A stretch of DNA of 64,000 nucleotides from JBBQCW01 sp038319025 (GCA_038319025.1 JBBQCW010000009.1:1-64000), one strand, 5' to 3'. Counted from the stretch's first letter, positions 50,573 through 59,463 are shown. A program made the numbers and translations. The notes: generated by a model not told the origin, from the sequence alone.

Positions 50573-50838
50573 GGATCCTCAGCGTCGTCGACGTAGGCGT
50601 CTGCGATATCGCTTGCGAACGTAGTGTCGGGCTCTGCTTCTGCCTCGCAGGCAAGACGGAGCTCCTCGAGCATGACCACCAGTTCGGCACCGGGGATCCA
50701 CTTGCGTTTGGCCCGGTGCGGGACGATGTCCGCGATCGGCACGCTGTTGCGGGTCAGCACGACGCGCTCACCGGAGGCGACCGCATCCATGACGTCTCCT
50801 GTCTGATTTCTCAGCTCCCGAACGGAGACCGTGCGCAT
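50551..50838 (-). CDS. Phd/YefM-type antitoxin
   Basis: From ATG 50838 the protein has 95 residues: MRTVSVRELRNQTGDVMDAV, then GERVVLTRNSVPIADIVPH, the typical Phd/YefM DNA-binding fold. A helical acidic C-terminus rich in Glu, Asp and Ala would neutralise the toxin. It overlaps the VapC gene by 22 bp, a common order. Confidence 0.88.
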   Translation of the reverse strand: MRTVSVRELRNQTGDVMDAVASGERVVLTRNSVPIADIVPHRAKRKWIPGAELVVMLEELRLACEAEAEPDTTFASDIADAYVDDAEDPWTREPS

Positions 50839-50895
50839 GGGGCACAGCGTAGCACCGCCCACGAAGGGTCCCCGGGCGCACACCACGCGGAAACT

Positions 50896-52629
50896 TCAGA
50901 GACGCGAGCGCTCCCGCTTCAGCCGGATCGTCGCCGCGACCGTACGGCTCACCCCGGCCGTACGGACCGTGATCTTCAAAACGAGATCGGCCCGGTAGGC
51001 GGCGATGAGCAAACGGCGCTGCCGGGCGGTCAGCTGCAGGTGCGCGAGCGTCGCGTGACCGGCCGCCAGTGTGACGGCCCGCGATTGGCGTCGAACGGTG
51101 CGCACCAGTGCCGCTCGCGTGCGCCGCAGCGCCAAAGCCGCCCGCACCGTGACCGTGCAACTCGCATCGCAGCCAACCGCCAACAGCCGGGTGCTGCGGG
51201 CGCGCGGGTCCACGCTGAGCACGCCGTGCGCGACGCCGACGGGCGCGACGACGGTCGCCCCGACCAGCCCCGACAACACCTTCGGCGCGGCGACCGCACC
51301 GGTGAACATCGCTGACGCCAGCCTGTCCGCGGCCTTGCGCCCGGAGGGCATAACGGGGGCTGACGGAACCGGATCGGGCGTGGGCGCCGGCGCGGGCAGA
51401 TCGACGACATCCGGGGGCACGGGCGGCGGCGGATCGGGCGGCGTGGGGCATGCGGGCGGCGGGGTCGCTTCGCTGAGCCGCCAGACCTTCCCGCCGTTGC
51501 CAACTGCGTACAGGTGGCCACAGCCGTCCTCCCCGAACGAGACGGGATTGGCCAACGCCAGACCCACGGGCTGCACCGTCCCGGCAACGTCGCGCGCCCG
51601 CACGATGCCGTCGCAGTAGTCGGAAAACAGATATCGCCCCGTCCAGGACGGAAGATCATCGGCACGCACCACGTATCCACCGGTGATCGCACACCGACCG
51701 TTCTCGTGGGGGTACGTCATGACCGGGTCGGTGAAGCCCAGCGACGGGCACCCCGCGGGCGCCCCGGAGTAGGCGGCGAGCCCCTCCCGGCAGGACCAGC
51801 CGTCGTTGGCCCCCGGTTCCCACCCGCTTGCCTTCGTGGCCAGATCCAATTCCTCCGTGGTGTCCTGCCCGACATCGGCGATCCACAGATCCTGCGTGGT
51901 CCGGTCAAAGCTGAACCTCCACGGATTGCGCAAGCCGTACGCCCACACCTCCGGCTTTGCGCCCGCGATTCCCACGAACGGGTTGTCGGGCGGGATCCCG
52001 TAGGCGTCGCCACCCACGGGTCGCGGGTCTATGCGCAGCAGCTTGCCACGCAGATCGTTCCGGTTCTGCGCCAGATGGTTCGGGTCGCCGGTACCCCCAC
52101 CGTCGCCGCTGGCGATCCACAGACGCCCGTCGGGCCCGAACTGCAACTGCCCGCCGTTGTGGTTGTTTTGTCCCGGATGAGGAATGGTCAGAACCTCGCG
52201 CTCGGAGGCCGGATCCACACGGTCGGGATCGCTGGGGTCGCGCCGCCATTCGACGACGTGGTTGTCGCTACTCCCGCCCGCCACCGCCGGAAGCTCGGTC
52301 TCATAGGTGTAGAGCAAGCCCGACGCGGCATAGTCCGGGGCGAAAGCGACGCTGAGCATCCCGCGTTCGTGAACGATGTCGACTTGGGCGCTGGCGTCCA
52401 GAAACGTCTTCGTCACGCCTCCCCGCAGCAGCTTGATCCGGCCGGCCCGCTCCACCACGTACAGGCCCGTCGAGTCACCCGGGGCAGCCGTGACGTAGGT
52501 CGGCAAGGCAAACGATCCGAGCTCCGTCGCGACGGGTGCGAACGCTGCTGCGGACGCCGGGGCCACCAGCGCCGGCGCGAGGAGCGCCACAACGATCGCG
52601 CATCGCCGCCGAAGCGTGGCCGCCCTCAC
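50896..52629 (-). CDS. PQQ-dependent sugar dehydrogenase family, secreted, with C-terminal tail
   Basis: This 577-residue protein begins at GTG 52629 and has a signal peptide (CAIVVALLAPALVAPASAAA). It shares the soluble aldose dehydrogenase/Hhip core with the gene at 22041: LYVVERAGRIKLLRGG, HERGMLSVAFAPDY, NNHNGGQLQFGPDGRLWIAS, GDGGGTGDP, YGLRNPWRFSFDR. A Pro-rich linker (about 400-435) and a beta-sandwich-like tail rich in Ala, Arg and Thr follow. It starts within the stop of the epimerase gene upstream (GTGA), so the two are translationally coupled. The cofactor is inferred. Confidence 0.85.
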   Translation of the reverse strand: MRAATLRRRCAIVVALLAPALVAPASAAAFAPVATELGSFALPTYVTAAPGDSTGLYVVERAGRIKLLRGGVTKTFLDASAQVDIVHERGMLSVAFAPDYAASGLLYTYETELPAVAGGSSDNHVVEWRRDPSDPDRVDPASEREVLTIPHPGQNNHNGGQLQFGPDGRLWIASGDGGGTGDPNHLAQNRNDLRGKLLRIDPRPVGGDAYGIPPDNPFVGIAGAKPEVWAYGLRNPWRFSFDRTTQDLWIADVGQDTTEELDLATKASGWEPGANDGWSCREGLAAYSGAPAGCPSLGFTDPVMTYPHENGRCAITGGYVVRADDLPSWTGRYLFSDYCDGIVRARDVAGTVQPVGLALANPVSFGEDGCGHLYAVGNGGKVWRLSEATPPPACPTPPDPPPPVPPDVVDLPAPAPTPDPVPSAPVMPSGRKAADRLASAMFTGAVAAPKVLSGLVGATVVAPVGVAHGVLSVDPRARSTRLLAVGCDASCTVTVRAALALRRTRAALVRTVRRQSRAVTLAAGHATLAHLQLTARQRRLLIAAYRADLVLKITVRTAGVSRTVAATIRLKRERSRL

Positions 52630-53525
52630 CCGCCCATCCCGGCGATCGCCGCGGGCACGCCCTCGCGCGACGACGGGTACCGCGGCTCCCAGCCCAGCTC
52701 ATCCTTCAGCCGCGCGTTCGACGAGCGCGCGGAACGCATCACCGCGGCGGCCGGGCCTGCCCCCGCCGCCAATCGAACGACCCAGGCGGGCACCGAGCGC
52801 GGCGCACCCAAACCGAGTGCCTCGGTGCCCAACGTCATGAAATCGCGCTGGGTGATCGGCTCGTCGTCGACGCAGTGGTAGACGGCTCCATCGGGCGCGC
52901 GATCGAGCGCCGCGACACAGGCCGACGCAACGTCATCGACGTGTACGACGTCCCACCAGTTGTCCCCGCGGCCCATCACGCAGAAACGGCCCGGCTGCTT
53001 CATCCGGGCGACGATCTCATGCTCGTACCAGCCGCCACTCCCGTACACGTGGGAGGGGCGAACCACGCTCGCCGGCAACTCGGAGTCGAGCACCAGTCGC
53101 TCCCCCTCCTGCTTCGTGCGGCCGTAGGCGGTCTGCACAGGCAGCGGCCGTTCGGGAACGAGCACGGCCCCACGCGCTTCGCCCGTGACGACGGTGGACA
53201 CGAAGACGAACCGCGGTGAGGACGGCAACGCGCCACACGCATCAAGCAGGCGCCGTGTGCCCTCCACGTTCACCTCGCGCAGGATCTCCTCGCTGCGCTG
53301 GGAGGCGATCTCAGCGGCCAGATGGATGACCCCTTCCGGGGCGACTTGCCCCACAGCAGCGCCGAGCAGCGCGGCGTCGGTGAGGTCGCCGGCGACCGCG
53401 GTGGTGCCCGCCGGCTCTGACCCTGGCCGGCGCACGAGCGCAAACACCTCGTGCCCGTCCGCACGCAGGCGGTCACAGACCACGCCGCCGATGAACCCGC
53501 TGGCCCCCGTCACAAGAACGCGCAC
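52626..53525 (-). CDS. NAD-dependent epimerase/dehydratase (extended SDR)
   Basis: The 299-residue protein starts at GTG 53525 and has MRVLVTGASGFIGGVVCDRL, HLAAEIASQ, FVFVSTVVTGEARG and the catalytic YGRTKQEGERLV. It lacks a sugar-specific signature, so it may act on a sugar nucleotide, a 3-beta-hydroxysteroid-like compound or a flavonoid-like alcohol. It precedes the PQQ dehydrogenase with a 4-bp overlap and is divergent from the nei-like gene. Confidence 0.8.
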   Translation of the reverse strand: MRVLVTGASGFIGGVVCDRLRADGHEVFALVRRPGSEPAGTTAVAGDLTDAALLGAAVGQVAPEGVIHLAAEIASQRSEEILREVNVEGTRRLLDACGALPSSPRFVFVSTVVTGEARGAVLVPERPLPVQTAYGRTKQEGERLVLDSELPASVVRPSHVYGSGGWYEHEIVARMKQPGRFCVMGRGDNWWDVVHVDDVASACVAALDRAPDGAVYHCVDDEPITQRDFMTLGTEALGLGAPRSVPAWVVRLAAGAGPAAAVMRSARSSNARLKDELGWEPRYPSSREGVPAAIAGMGG

Positions 53526-53552
53526 GAGCCCACGCTACTAACGTTCCCCGCG

Positions 53553-54326
53553 ATGCCCGAAGGCGACACGATCCACTACGCCGCCAACCGCATCCGCCCG
53601 ATCCTGGTCGGCGTGGTGCCGGAGGAGATCGTCACCCACGTGCGCTTTGCCCGGGACGACTGGCCGACCCGGCTGGCCGGCCGGTCGGTGACGGGCGTCG
53701 ACGCGCGCGGCAAGCACCTCTTCATCCACTTTGAAGGTGATCTGGTGCTCCATTCCCACCTGCGGATGACCGGGTCGTGGGGCACCTACCGCGATGGTCG
53801 TCGCTGGCACCGGGCACCGAGGCGGGCGTGGCTGGTGCTGAGCGCCCGCGGGCAGGAGGTCGTCGAGTTCGACGGCCCCGTGCTCGAACTGCTCACCCAG
53901 TCGCGAGCGCGAACGATGCCCCAGATCCGCAGCCTCGGCCCGGACATCGTGGCTGACGAGTTCGACGAGGACGAGGTGCTGCGCCGACTGCGCCATGACG
54001 ATCCCACGCGAACGATCGGCGACGCCTTGCTGGACCAGCGGACGGTCGCCGGCATCGGAAACCTGTGGAAATGCGAGGGCTGCTTCGATGCCGCCGTAGA
54101 CCCGTGGCGTCCCGCCGGGACGGTCGCCGACGCCGAGATCCGGGCCGTGCTGCGCGCTACCCGGCCCAGGATGCGCGACTCGGCCCGCGGCGGTATGCAA
54201 CTACGCGAGCGCCACATCTACGGTCGCGCCGGCCGCCCATGCGTGCGCTGCGGCAGCCTCGTGCAGCAGCGCGGGCAGGGCGACGGGAACCGTCCAACCT
54301 TCTGGTGCGCACAATGTCAGCAATGA
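53553..54326 (+). CDS. nei: DNA glycosylase/AP lyase, Nei (endonuclease VIII) family
   Basis: This 257-residue protein has the catalytic N-terminus MPEGDTIHYAANRIRP (Pro2, Glu3), a conserved Lys in DARGKHLFIHFEG and the helix-two-turn-helix RTIGDALLDQRTVAGIGNLW. The zinc finger is CVRCG with CAQCQQ at the end. The PEGDTI start assigns it to Nei rather than Fpg (PELPE). It excises oxidised pyrimidines. The ATG at 53553 is unambiguous. The next gene overlaps it by 4 bp (ATGA). Confidence 0.9.
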   Translation: MPEGDTIHYAANRIRPILVGVVPEEIVTHVRFARDDWPTRLAGRSVTGVDARGKHLFIHFEGDLVLHSHLRMTGSWGTYRDGRRWHRAPRRAWLVLSARGQEVVEFDGPVLELLTQSRARTMPQIRSLGPDIVADEFDEDEVLRRLRHDDPTRTIGDALLDQRTVAGIGNLWKCEGCFDAAVDPWRPAGTVADAEIRAVLRATRPRMRDSARGGMQLRERHIYGRAGRPCVRCGSLVQQRGQGDGNRPTFWCAQCQQ

Positions 54327-55054
54327 GCACGCCCACTCCCATGCGCCGCGTCGGACACAAGGGGGCCGACCTGATCGCGCCCGGGAACACGATCGCCAGC
54401 TTCGACGCCGCGCTCGCGGCCGACGTCGACATGATCGAGTTCGACGTGCTGCCGGAATACCCGGACGGTGCCGGCGAGCTGTTCCTGGCCCACGACTATT
54501 CCGACGCACGTAGGCGGCGGGCCGCCGGCACGCTGCTGACCCTCGTCGAGGGCCTCACCCTGCTGTCCTCCGACCCGTTTGCCGGCGTCGAACTGGATGT
54601 CGACCTCAAGCTCGCGGGCTATGAGGAGCGCGCGGCGCAGGCCCTCCATGCCTGCGGAGCCGTGCCGAGGACGATCGTGTCGACGATGGAGACGTCGAGC
54701 CTCGCCGTGCTGCGCGAGGTCGCGCCGGAACTGCGCATCGGCTGGTCGGTCCCCAAGATCCGCAACAACCCGATGGAGCGGCCGCTGGTGAAGCCGTTCG
54801 CGATCGCGTTCGGGACGGCCTACCGCCGCGCCCTGCCCGCGCGCGCCGCCCGAGCCATTCGGGGCGGCCGCTGCGATGCACTGATGTGCCACCACCTGCT
54901 CGTGACGCCGCGACTGGCGAAAGCCGTGGTCGGCGCGGGCGGTGAGTTGTACGTCTGGACGGTCGACGACGCCGACCTGATGGTCAAGCTCGAGAAAATG
55001 GGCGTCGCCGGCGTGATCAGCAACGACCCGCGGCTGTTTGGCCCTCGCGGCTGA
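54323..55054 (+). CDS. Glycerophosphodiester phosphodiesterase family
   Basis: With the ATG at 54323 overlapping nei's stop (ATGA), the product has 243 residues; ATG 54314 is an alternative. The GDPD motif HKGADLIAPGNTIASFDAAL has the catalytic His. MIEFDVLPEY supplies metal Glu and Asp, LAHDYSDA the second His, and VELDVDLKLAGYEE the second Glu. LYVWTVDDADLMVKLEKMGV closes the barrel. It hydrolyses glycerophosphodiesters, probably in the cytosol since there is no signal peptide. Confidence 0.88.
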   Translation: MSTPTPMRRVGHKGADLIAPGNTIASFDAALAADVDMIEFDVLPEYPDGAGELFLAHDYSDARRRRAAGTLLTLVEGLTLLSSDPFAGVELDVDLKLAGYEERAAQALHACGAVPRTIVSTMETSSLAVLREVAPELRIGWSVPKIRNNPMERPLVKPFAIAFGTAYRRALPARAARAIRGGRCDALMCHHLLVTPRLAKAVVGAGGELYVWTVDDADLMVKLEKMGVAGVISNDPRLFGPRG

Positions 55055-55066
55055 CGCGACGCCGAG

Positions 55067-55564
55067 CTATGGCGCGACGATGCTGCAGATGGCCTTGGAG
55101 TAGCCGGGCGGGTCGGAGCCGGCGGTGCTCTTGTGCCCAGCGGTGGTCAGGCGCGTCAGCGTGCGGGTGACCTGGCCGTGGCTACCGCGCCACTGGTAGT
55201 TGAGCAGCCCGCGCAAGACGTAGGCACCCGTCGCAGGCGGCTTGACGGTGAAGGAATGCCCTGACTCCCGCGACCGAACGTTGCCCTGACCGATCGCCAA
55301 AAACCCGGTATCGAGCGACTTTGCCGTCTTCCATGCCCCCTTCGCATCCCGGTACTGGACGCGAAACCGCATGAACATCATGGTCGCGTGCTTACCGTTG
55401 CCCGGCATCGAACCGCGAATGCCGATGGTGTTCGCGGCACCGGCGGTGTCGCACACGTTGACGGTCGCCCACACGCTCGAGGGGGTGGCCTTGGCTGTGC
55501 TTATCCCCGCCGGCAAGGCCAGCACAAGCGCAGTCAGAAGAAACGGGAGGACGCGTACGGCCAT
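55067..55564 (-). CDS. Secreted hypothetical protein, 165 aa
   Basis: From ATG 55564 the product has a signal peptide (PFLLTALVLALPAGISTA) and a beta-rich mature part with two Cys (VNVCDTAGAANTIGIRG, AICSIVAP end). MFMRFRVQYRDAKGAWKTAK resembles Ig-like or fibronectin-like surface modules. Family not recognised. It converges on the GDPD gene and faces the Crp/Fnr gene head to head. Confidence 0.6.
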   Translation of the reverse strand: MAVRVLPFLLTALVLALPAGISTAKATPSSVWATVNVCDTAGAANTIGIRGSMPGNGKHATMMFMRFRVQYRDAKGAWKTAKSLDTGFLAIGQGNVRSRESGHSFTVKPPATGAYVLRGLLNYQWRGSHGQVTRTLTRLTTAGHKSTAGSDPPGYSKAICSIVAP

Positions 55565-55688
55565 GCACCGACCATAGCGACCGGATCTCGTTGTCACGCC
55601 GGTGGGGGAACTGAAGCAGGGCATCGTCCCCATGAGACACGTTCAAGTGCCGCGGGTTGCGGTCTCCGAGCCGACGCGTCTCGCGTTG

Positions 55689-55706
55689 TGTGATACGAAC
55701 CTCACA
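55689..55706. promoter_or_regulatory. TGTGA-N8-TCACA palindrome at the Crp/Fnr start
   Basis: TGTGA and TCACA flank 8 bases; the last base is the A of the downstream ATG. The half-sites equal the CRP half-site, but the usual spacer is 6, so binding by the adjacent Crp/Fnr protein is only a suggestion. Confidence 0.3.
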
Positions 55707-56404
55707 TGGAGAGCGAGACCACACGCGCGCTCGACGCCCTTGGTCACGTGCCGGCGTTCGCCACATTGCCCTCGGAAGGGCTGGCGCGCATAGCCGACGT
55801 GACGGTGGTGCGCAAGTTCGCCGCCGGTCACGCCATCTTCCGCGAGGGTGACACCAGCACCACGTGTTACATCCTGCGCAGCGGCCACGCACGCGCCTTG
55901 CGTGAGCATGCGGACGGTCGTTCCATCACGCTCGCCCACTTCGGCCCCGGCGACATTTTCGGCGAGCTGGCGATGTTCGACGATGAGCGCCGCTCAGCGA
56001 CGATCGAGACGCTGGATGAGGTGGAGGCGCTGGCCATCGGCAGCGCCGACATGCAGCGCCTGCTCCACGATCAACCGGATCTGGCCGTCGAGATCGTGAT
56101 CTCGCTGGCCGGGCGGCTGCGCGAGGCGAACGAGCGGATCTCGCGCCAGTCGTTCCAGACGGTGCAGAGTCGCGTGGCCGGCGTGCTGCGCTCGCTCGTC
56201 GAGCAGGTCCGGTTGGAAGGCGAAGGCGGCGAGAAGGACGTGGTCGTCGTGGCCACCCAGGCCGACATCGCCCAGCTGGCCGGCTCCTCACGGGAGTCAG
56301 CGAGCCGCTTCCTCGCGGTGCTCGAACGGGCCGGCGTCATCACCCAGGGCCGCGGTCGCCTGACCGTCCATGATCCGGATGCCCTCGCGGGCTACGTGTA
56401 CTAG
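55706..56404 (+). CDS. Crp/Fnr family transcriptional regulator
   Basis: The 232-residue protein has a cyclic-nucleotide-binding barrel (about 15-130: GHAIFREGDTSTTCYILRSG, GDIFGELAMFDDERRSATIE), a long dimerisation helix and a winged helix (ATQADIAQLAGSSRESASRF). The residues around FGELAMFDDERRSATIE resemble cAMP-binding Crp-type pockets. No Fe-S Cys cluster is seen, so it is not an Fnr oxygen sensor. Its start overlaps a TGTGA/TCACA palindrome. Two short genes follow on the same strand with small gaps. Confidence 0.9.
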   Translation: MESETTRALDALGHVPAFATLPSEGLARIADVTVVRKFAAGHAIFREGDTSTTCYILRSGHARALREHADGRSITLAHFGPGDIFGELAMFDDERRSATIETLDEVEALAIGSADMQRLLHDQPDLAVEIVISLAGRLREANERISRQSFQTVQSRVAGVLRSLVEQVRLEGEGGEKDVVVVATQADIAQLAGSSRESASRFLAVLERAGVITQGRGRLTVHDPDALAGYVY

Positions 56405-56416
56405 GCCCGACGGACC

Positions 56417-56869
56417 GTGGCCCGGACAGCAAGCGAATACTCCACCGGCGGCGTGGTGGTGCGCCCCAACAGCGAGGCCCCATCGGGCTGGGAGTGCGTT
56501 TTGATCGAGCCGACGCGCCGCGCCGCTGACGGGTCCCGCGTGGTGGCGCTACCCAAGGGCCACCCGGACCCGGGCGAAACACCGCAGGCCGCCGCCCTGC
56601 GCGAGATTCGCGAGGAGGCCGGCCTGACCGTCGACATCCGCGAGACGATCGGCGACGTGCGCTACTGGTACCAGCGCGGCGGTCGTCGCATCGCCAAGAT
56701 CGTCACGTTCTACCTGTGCGACTACCGCAGCGGCGACGTTGCGGACCACGACCACGAAGTGCAGCGGGCGTGGTGGGTGCCGCTGCCCGATGCGCCGACC
56801 GCGCTGAGCTACGCCGGGGAACGGGAGATGGCCACCCGCGCGCTGCGTCTCCTCGCGCCGACGGGGTAG
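56417..56869 (+). CDS. Nudix hydrolase
   Basis: The 150-residue protein starts at GTG 56417 and has the full Nudix box GHPDPGETPQAAALREIREEAG. The preceding strand pattern (YSTGGVVVRPNSEAPSG) and the HEVQRAWWVPLPDAP region are as in small MutT/ADP-ribose pyrophosphatase-like proteins. Substrate cannot be set. It follows the Crp/Fnr gene by 12 bp. Confidence 0.88.
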   Translation: MARTASEYSTGGVVVRPNSEAPSGWECVLIEPTRRAADGSRVVALPKGHPDPGETPQAAALREIREEAGLTVDIRETIGDVRYWYQRGGRRIAKIVTFYLCDYRSGDVADHDHEVQRAWWVPLPDAPTALSYAGEREMATRALRLLAPTG

Positions 56870-56881
56870 GGTTCACGGCCG

Positions 56882-57280
56882 ATGCAGGTCTTGAACTTCT
56901 ACTCGACGATCTTCGCTGACCAGCTCAAGCGGGGTCGAAAGACGGCCACCATCCGGCTGGGCGACAAGTCGCACAAGTACCGCAAGAACCAGGCTGTGCT
57001 GGTGACGATCGGCTATCAGCACTCCCCTCGGGAGAAGATCTTCGACGCCGTGATCGACACCGTGGAGGTCAAGCGCATCCGGGAGCTCTCGCCGCGCGAC
57101 ATCGAGCACGACAACCCCGAGTTTCGCCGCCACGACGAGATGATCCACTTTCTGGAGCAGATCTACGGCAAGTCGGTGACGATGGAGGACACCGTCACCG
57201 TCGTGCGCTTCAGCCAGATCATCGATAATCCGCCTTCGGTCACCGATGCCCTTCACGGCATCGGCGGCGCCCAGAACTAG
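56882..57280 (+). CDS. ASCH/PUA-like RNA-associated domain protein
   Basis: The 132-residue protein has the ASCH pattern: LNFYSTIFADQLKRGRKTAT with the conserved Gly and Lys/Thr cluster, then VLVTIGYQHSPREKIFDAVI and VKRIRELSPRDIEHDNPEF. ASCH proteins are PUA-like and thought to bind RNA or nucleotides. It lies 12 bp after the Nudix gene and just upstream of the groESL regulatory block. Confidence 0.75.
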   Translation: MQVLNFYSTIFADQLKRGRKTATIRLGDKSHKYRKNQAVLVTIGYQHSPREKIFDAVIDTVEVKRIRELSPRDIEHDNPEFRRHDEMIHFLEQIYGKSVTMEDTVTVVRFSQIIDNPPSVTDALHGIGGAQN

Positions 57281-57313
57281 CCCCGCCGGAGCGGCCGACA
57301 GGCCCACAGGCCC

Positions 57314-57338
57314 TGGCACTCAATGTGAACGAGTGCCA
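57314..57338. promoter_or_regulatory. CIRCE element 1
   Basis: TGGCACTC and GAGTGCCA flank a 9-base spacer, matching the CIRCE consensus (GCACTC-N9-GAGTGC) bound by the HrcA heat-shock repressor. It lies just upstream of the -35 of the groESL promoter. hrcA is not in the window. Confidence 0.9.
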
Positions 57339-57346
57339 ACGAGGTC

Positions 57347-57374
57347 TTGACCGGCCTCATCGGTGCGCTATTGT
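57347..57374 (+). promoter_or_regulatory. groESL promoter
   Basis: TTGACC (57347-57352) and TATTGT (57369-57374) with a 16-base spacer form a good housekeeping-type promoter. It sits between the two CIRCE elements, so HrcA bound at both would block it. Confidence 0.7.
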
Positions 57375-57384
57375 CCGTCAGAGC

Positions 57385-57413
57385 GTTGGCACTCCGCACC
57401 ATCGAGTGCCAAC
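57385..57413. promoter_or_regulatory. CIRCE element 2
   Basis: GTTGGCACTC and GAGTGCCAAC pair over a 9-base spacer, a stronger CIRCE copy than the first. It covers the probable transcription start, 36 bp before the groES ATG. Confidence 0.92.
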
Positions 57414-57448
57414 CACAATCGTTTTACCCCTCAGACGGAGGAATATCC

Positions 57449-57739
57449 ATGAAGCTCAAGCCCCTGGGTGATCGACTGATCATCCGCGCGCTCGAAGAGG
57501 AAGAGACGACGGCCAGCGGCCTCGTGCTCCCCGACACCGCCAAGGAGAAGCCCCAGCGGGGCAAGGTCCTGGCCATCGGTGAAGGTGCCCGCAACGAAGC
57601 CGGTGACCGCGTGGCGCTCGACGTGAGCGTCGACGACACCGTGCTCTACAGCAAGTACGGCGGGACCGAGATCAAGGTCGACGGCGAGGACCTCCTGGTC
57701 CTGCGCGAGTCCGACGTCCTGGCGATCGTCCAGTCCTAA
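57449..57739 (+). CDS. groES: Co-chaperonin GroES
   Basis: The 96-residue protein has MKLKPLGDRLIIRALEEEET, the mobile loop TASGLVLPDTAKEKPQ, and ends DLLVLRESDVLAIVQS. It caps the GroEL ring during folding. GGAGGA six bases before the ATG is a strong ribosome site. It is first in the heat-shock operon and is followed by groEL after 15 bp. Confidence 0.97.
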   Translation: MKLKPLGDRLIIRALEEEETTASGLVLPDTAKEKPQRGKVLAIGEGARNEAGDRVALDVSVDDTVLYSKYGGTEIKVDGEDLLVLRESDVLAIVQS

Positions 57740-57754
57740 GGAGAGAGAAACAGA

Positions 57755-59386
57755 ATGGCTAAGGAACTCAAGTACGGCGCGAACGCGCGCACCGCTCTGC
57801 AGGATGGTGTCGACGCTGTCGCCAACGCCGTCAAGGTGACGCTCGGCCCCAAGGGCCGCTACGTCGTCATCGACAAGAAGTTCGGCGCCCCGACGATCAC
57901 CAACGATGGTGTCACCATCGCTCGTGAGATCGAAGTCGAGGACGTCTTCCAGAACCAGGGCGCCCAGCTCGTCCGCGAGGTCGCCACGGCGACCAACGAC
58001 GTGGCCGGCGACGGCACCACCACCGCTACGGTGCTGGCCCAGGCCATCGTGCATCAGGGCCTGCGCAACGTGACGGCCGGTGCCAACCCGCTCGCGCTCA
58101 AGAAGGGCATCGAGTACGCCGTCGACGCGATCGTCGAGAACATCGGCAAGCAGTCCAAGGAGATCTCCGGCAAGGAGCAGATCGCCCGCGTGGCGACCAT
58201 CTCCGCCGGTGACGATGAGATCGGCGACGTCATCGCTGACGCCATCGACAAGGTCGGCAAGGACGGCGTCGTGAACGTCGAGGAGGGGCAGACGTTCGGC
58301 CTCGAGCTCGAGTTCACGGAGGGCATGCAGTTCGACAAGGGCTACATCTCCCCGTACATGGTCACCGACCAGGACCGCATGGAAGCAACCCTGGACGATC
58401 CGTACGTGCTGATCGCCAACCAAAAGATCGGTGCCGTCCGTGACGTGCTGCCGGTCCTCGAGGCCGTCATCCAGTCCGGCAAGCCGCTGCTGATCATCGC
58501 CGAGGACGTCGAGGGCGAAGCTCTCGCCACGCTCGTGGTGAACAAGCTGCGTGGCACCTTCACCGGTGTTGCCGTCAAGGCCCCGGGCTTCGGCGACCGC
58601 CGCAAGCGCATGCTCGAAGACATCGCCATCCTCACCGGCGGCGAAGTCATCACCGAAGAGCTCGGCCTGAAGCTGGAGAACACGCAGGTCTCCCAGCTGG
58701 GTCGCGCCCGCCGCATCGTCATCGGCAAGGACAACACGACCATCGTTGATGGCAACGGGTCCACCGAGGACATCAAGGGCCGCATCAACCAGATCAAGGC
58801 CGAGGTCGAGAACACCGACTCCGACTTCGATCGGGAGAAGCTGCAGGAGCGCCTGGCCAAGCTGTCTGGCGGCGTCGCCGTCGTCAAGGTCGGCGCAGCC
58901 ACCGAGACGGAGGTCAAGGAGAAGAAGCACCGCGTCGAGGACGCACTCCAGGCCACCCGCGCGGCGCTCGAAGAGGGCATCGTCCCCGGCGGCGGGGTTG
59001 CACTGCTGCAGGCCGCTGAGGCCGTCAAGTTCGACGCCCTCAACCTGGACGAGGATCAGCTCACCGGTACGCGCATCGTGCTGCGTGCGGTGGAAGAGCC
59101 TCTCCGTCACATCGCCGAGAACGCGGGCCACGAAGGCTCCGTCGTGATCGCCGACGTGCGCAAGGCCAAGAAGGGCTTCGGCCTGAACGCCGCCACCGGT
59201 GAGATCGTTGATCTCGTCGAGGCCGGCGTGATCGACCCCGCGATGGTGACGCGCTCCGCGCTGCAGAACGCAGCGTCGATCGCAAAGAACATCCTCACCA
59301 CCGAGGCCATCATCGCCGAGATCCCCGACAAGGACGGCGGCGGCGGCATGGGCGGCGGCATGCCCGACATGGGCGGAATGATGTAG
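57755..59386 (+). CDS. groEL: Chaperonin GroEL
   Basis: This 543-residue Hsp60 has the ATPase motif ATNDVAGDGTTTATVLAQAI, KVTLGPKGRYVVIDKKFGAP at the start and the C-terminal Gly-Met tail GGGMGGGMPDMGGMM, which is the type of GroEL with a flexible tail inside the ring. Cotranscribed with groES. AAGGAGA precedes the ATG. Confidence 0.97.
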   Translation: MAKELKYGANARTALQDGVDAVANAVKVTLGPKGRYVVIDKKFGAPTITNDGVTIAREIEVEDVFQNQGAQLVREVATATNDVAGDGTTTATVLAQAIVHQGLRNVTAGANPLALKKGIEYAVDAIVENIGKQSKEISGKEQIARVATISAGDDEIGDVIADAIDKVGKDGVVNVEEGQTFGLELEFTEGMQFDKGYISPYMVTDQDRMEATLDDPYVLIANQKIGAVRDVLPVLEAVIQSGKPLLIIAEDVEGEALATLVVNKLRGTFTGVAVKAPGFGDRRKRMLEDIAILTGGEVITEELGLKLENTQVSQLGRARRIVIGKDNTTIVDGNGSTEDIKGRINQIKAEVENTDSDFDREKLQERLAKLSGGVAVVKVGAATETEVKEKKHRVEDALQATRAALEEGIVPGGGVALLQAAEAVKFDALNLDEDQLTGTRIVLRAVEEPLRHIAENAGHEGSVVIADVRKAKKGFGLNAATGEIVDLVEAGVIDPAMVTRSALQNAASIAKNILTTEAIIAEIPDKDGGGGMGGGMPDMGGMM

Positions 59387-59392
59387 CCAGCT

Positions 59393-59463
59393 TCGCCCCG
59401 GCAGGACCGGGGCGACTGGAGCAGGACCACGAAGGGCCCGGTGTTGCCGCCGGGCCCTTCGTG
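59393..59463 (+). terminator. Tandem hairpins after groEL
   Basis: The first hairpin is TCGCCCCGG-N5-CCGGGGCGA (59393-59415). The second is a perfect 14-bp stem, CACGAAGGGCCCGG with its complement (59428-59463), over an 8-base loop. Neither has a clear T-run; they probably stop or protect the groESL transcript. The region to 59616 holds no other feature. Confidence 0.65.

Noticed and set aside
57431..59131. Long open frame antisense to groEL
   Set aside because: It is the mirror of a strongly conserved chaperonin; composition is biased to Leu, Val, Asp and Gly and no domain is visible.
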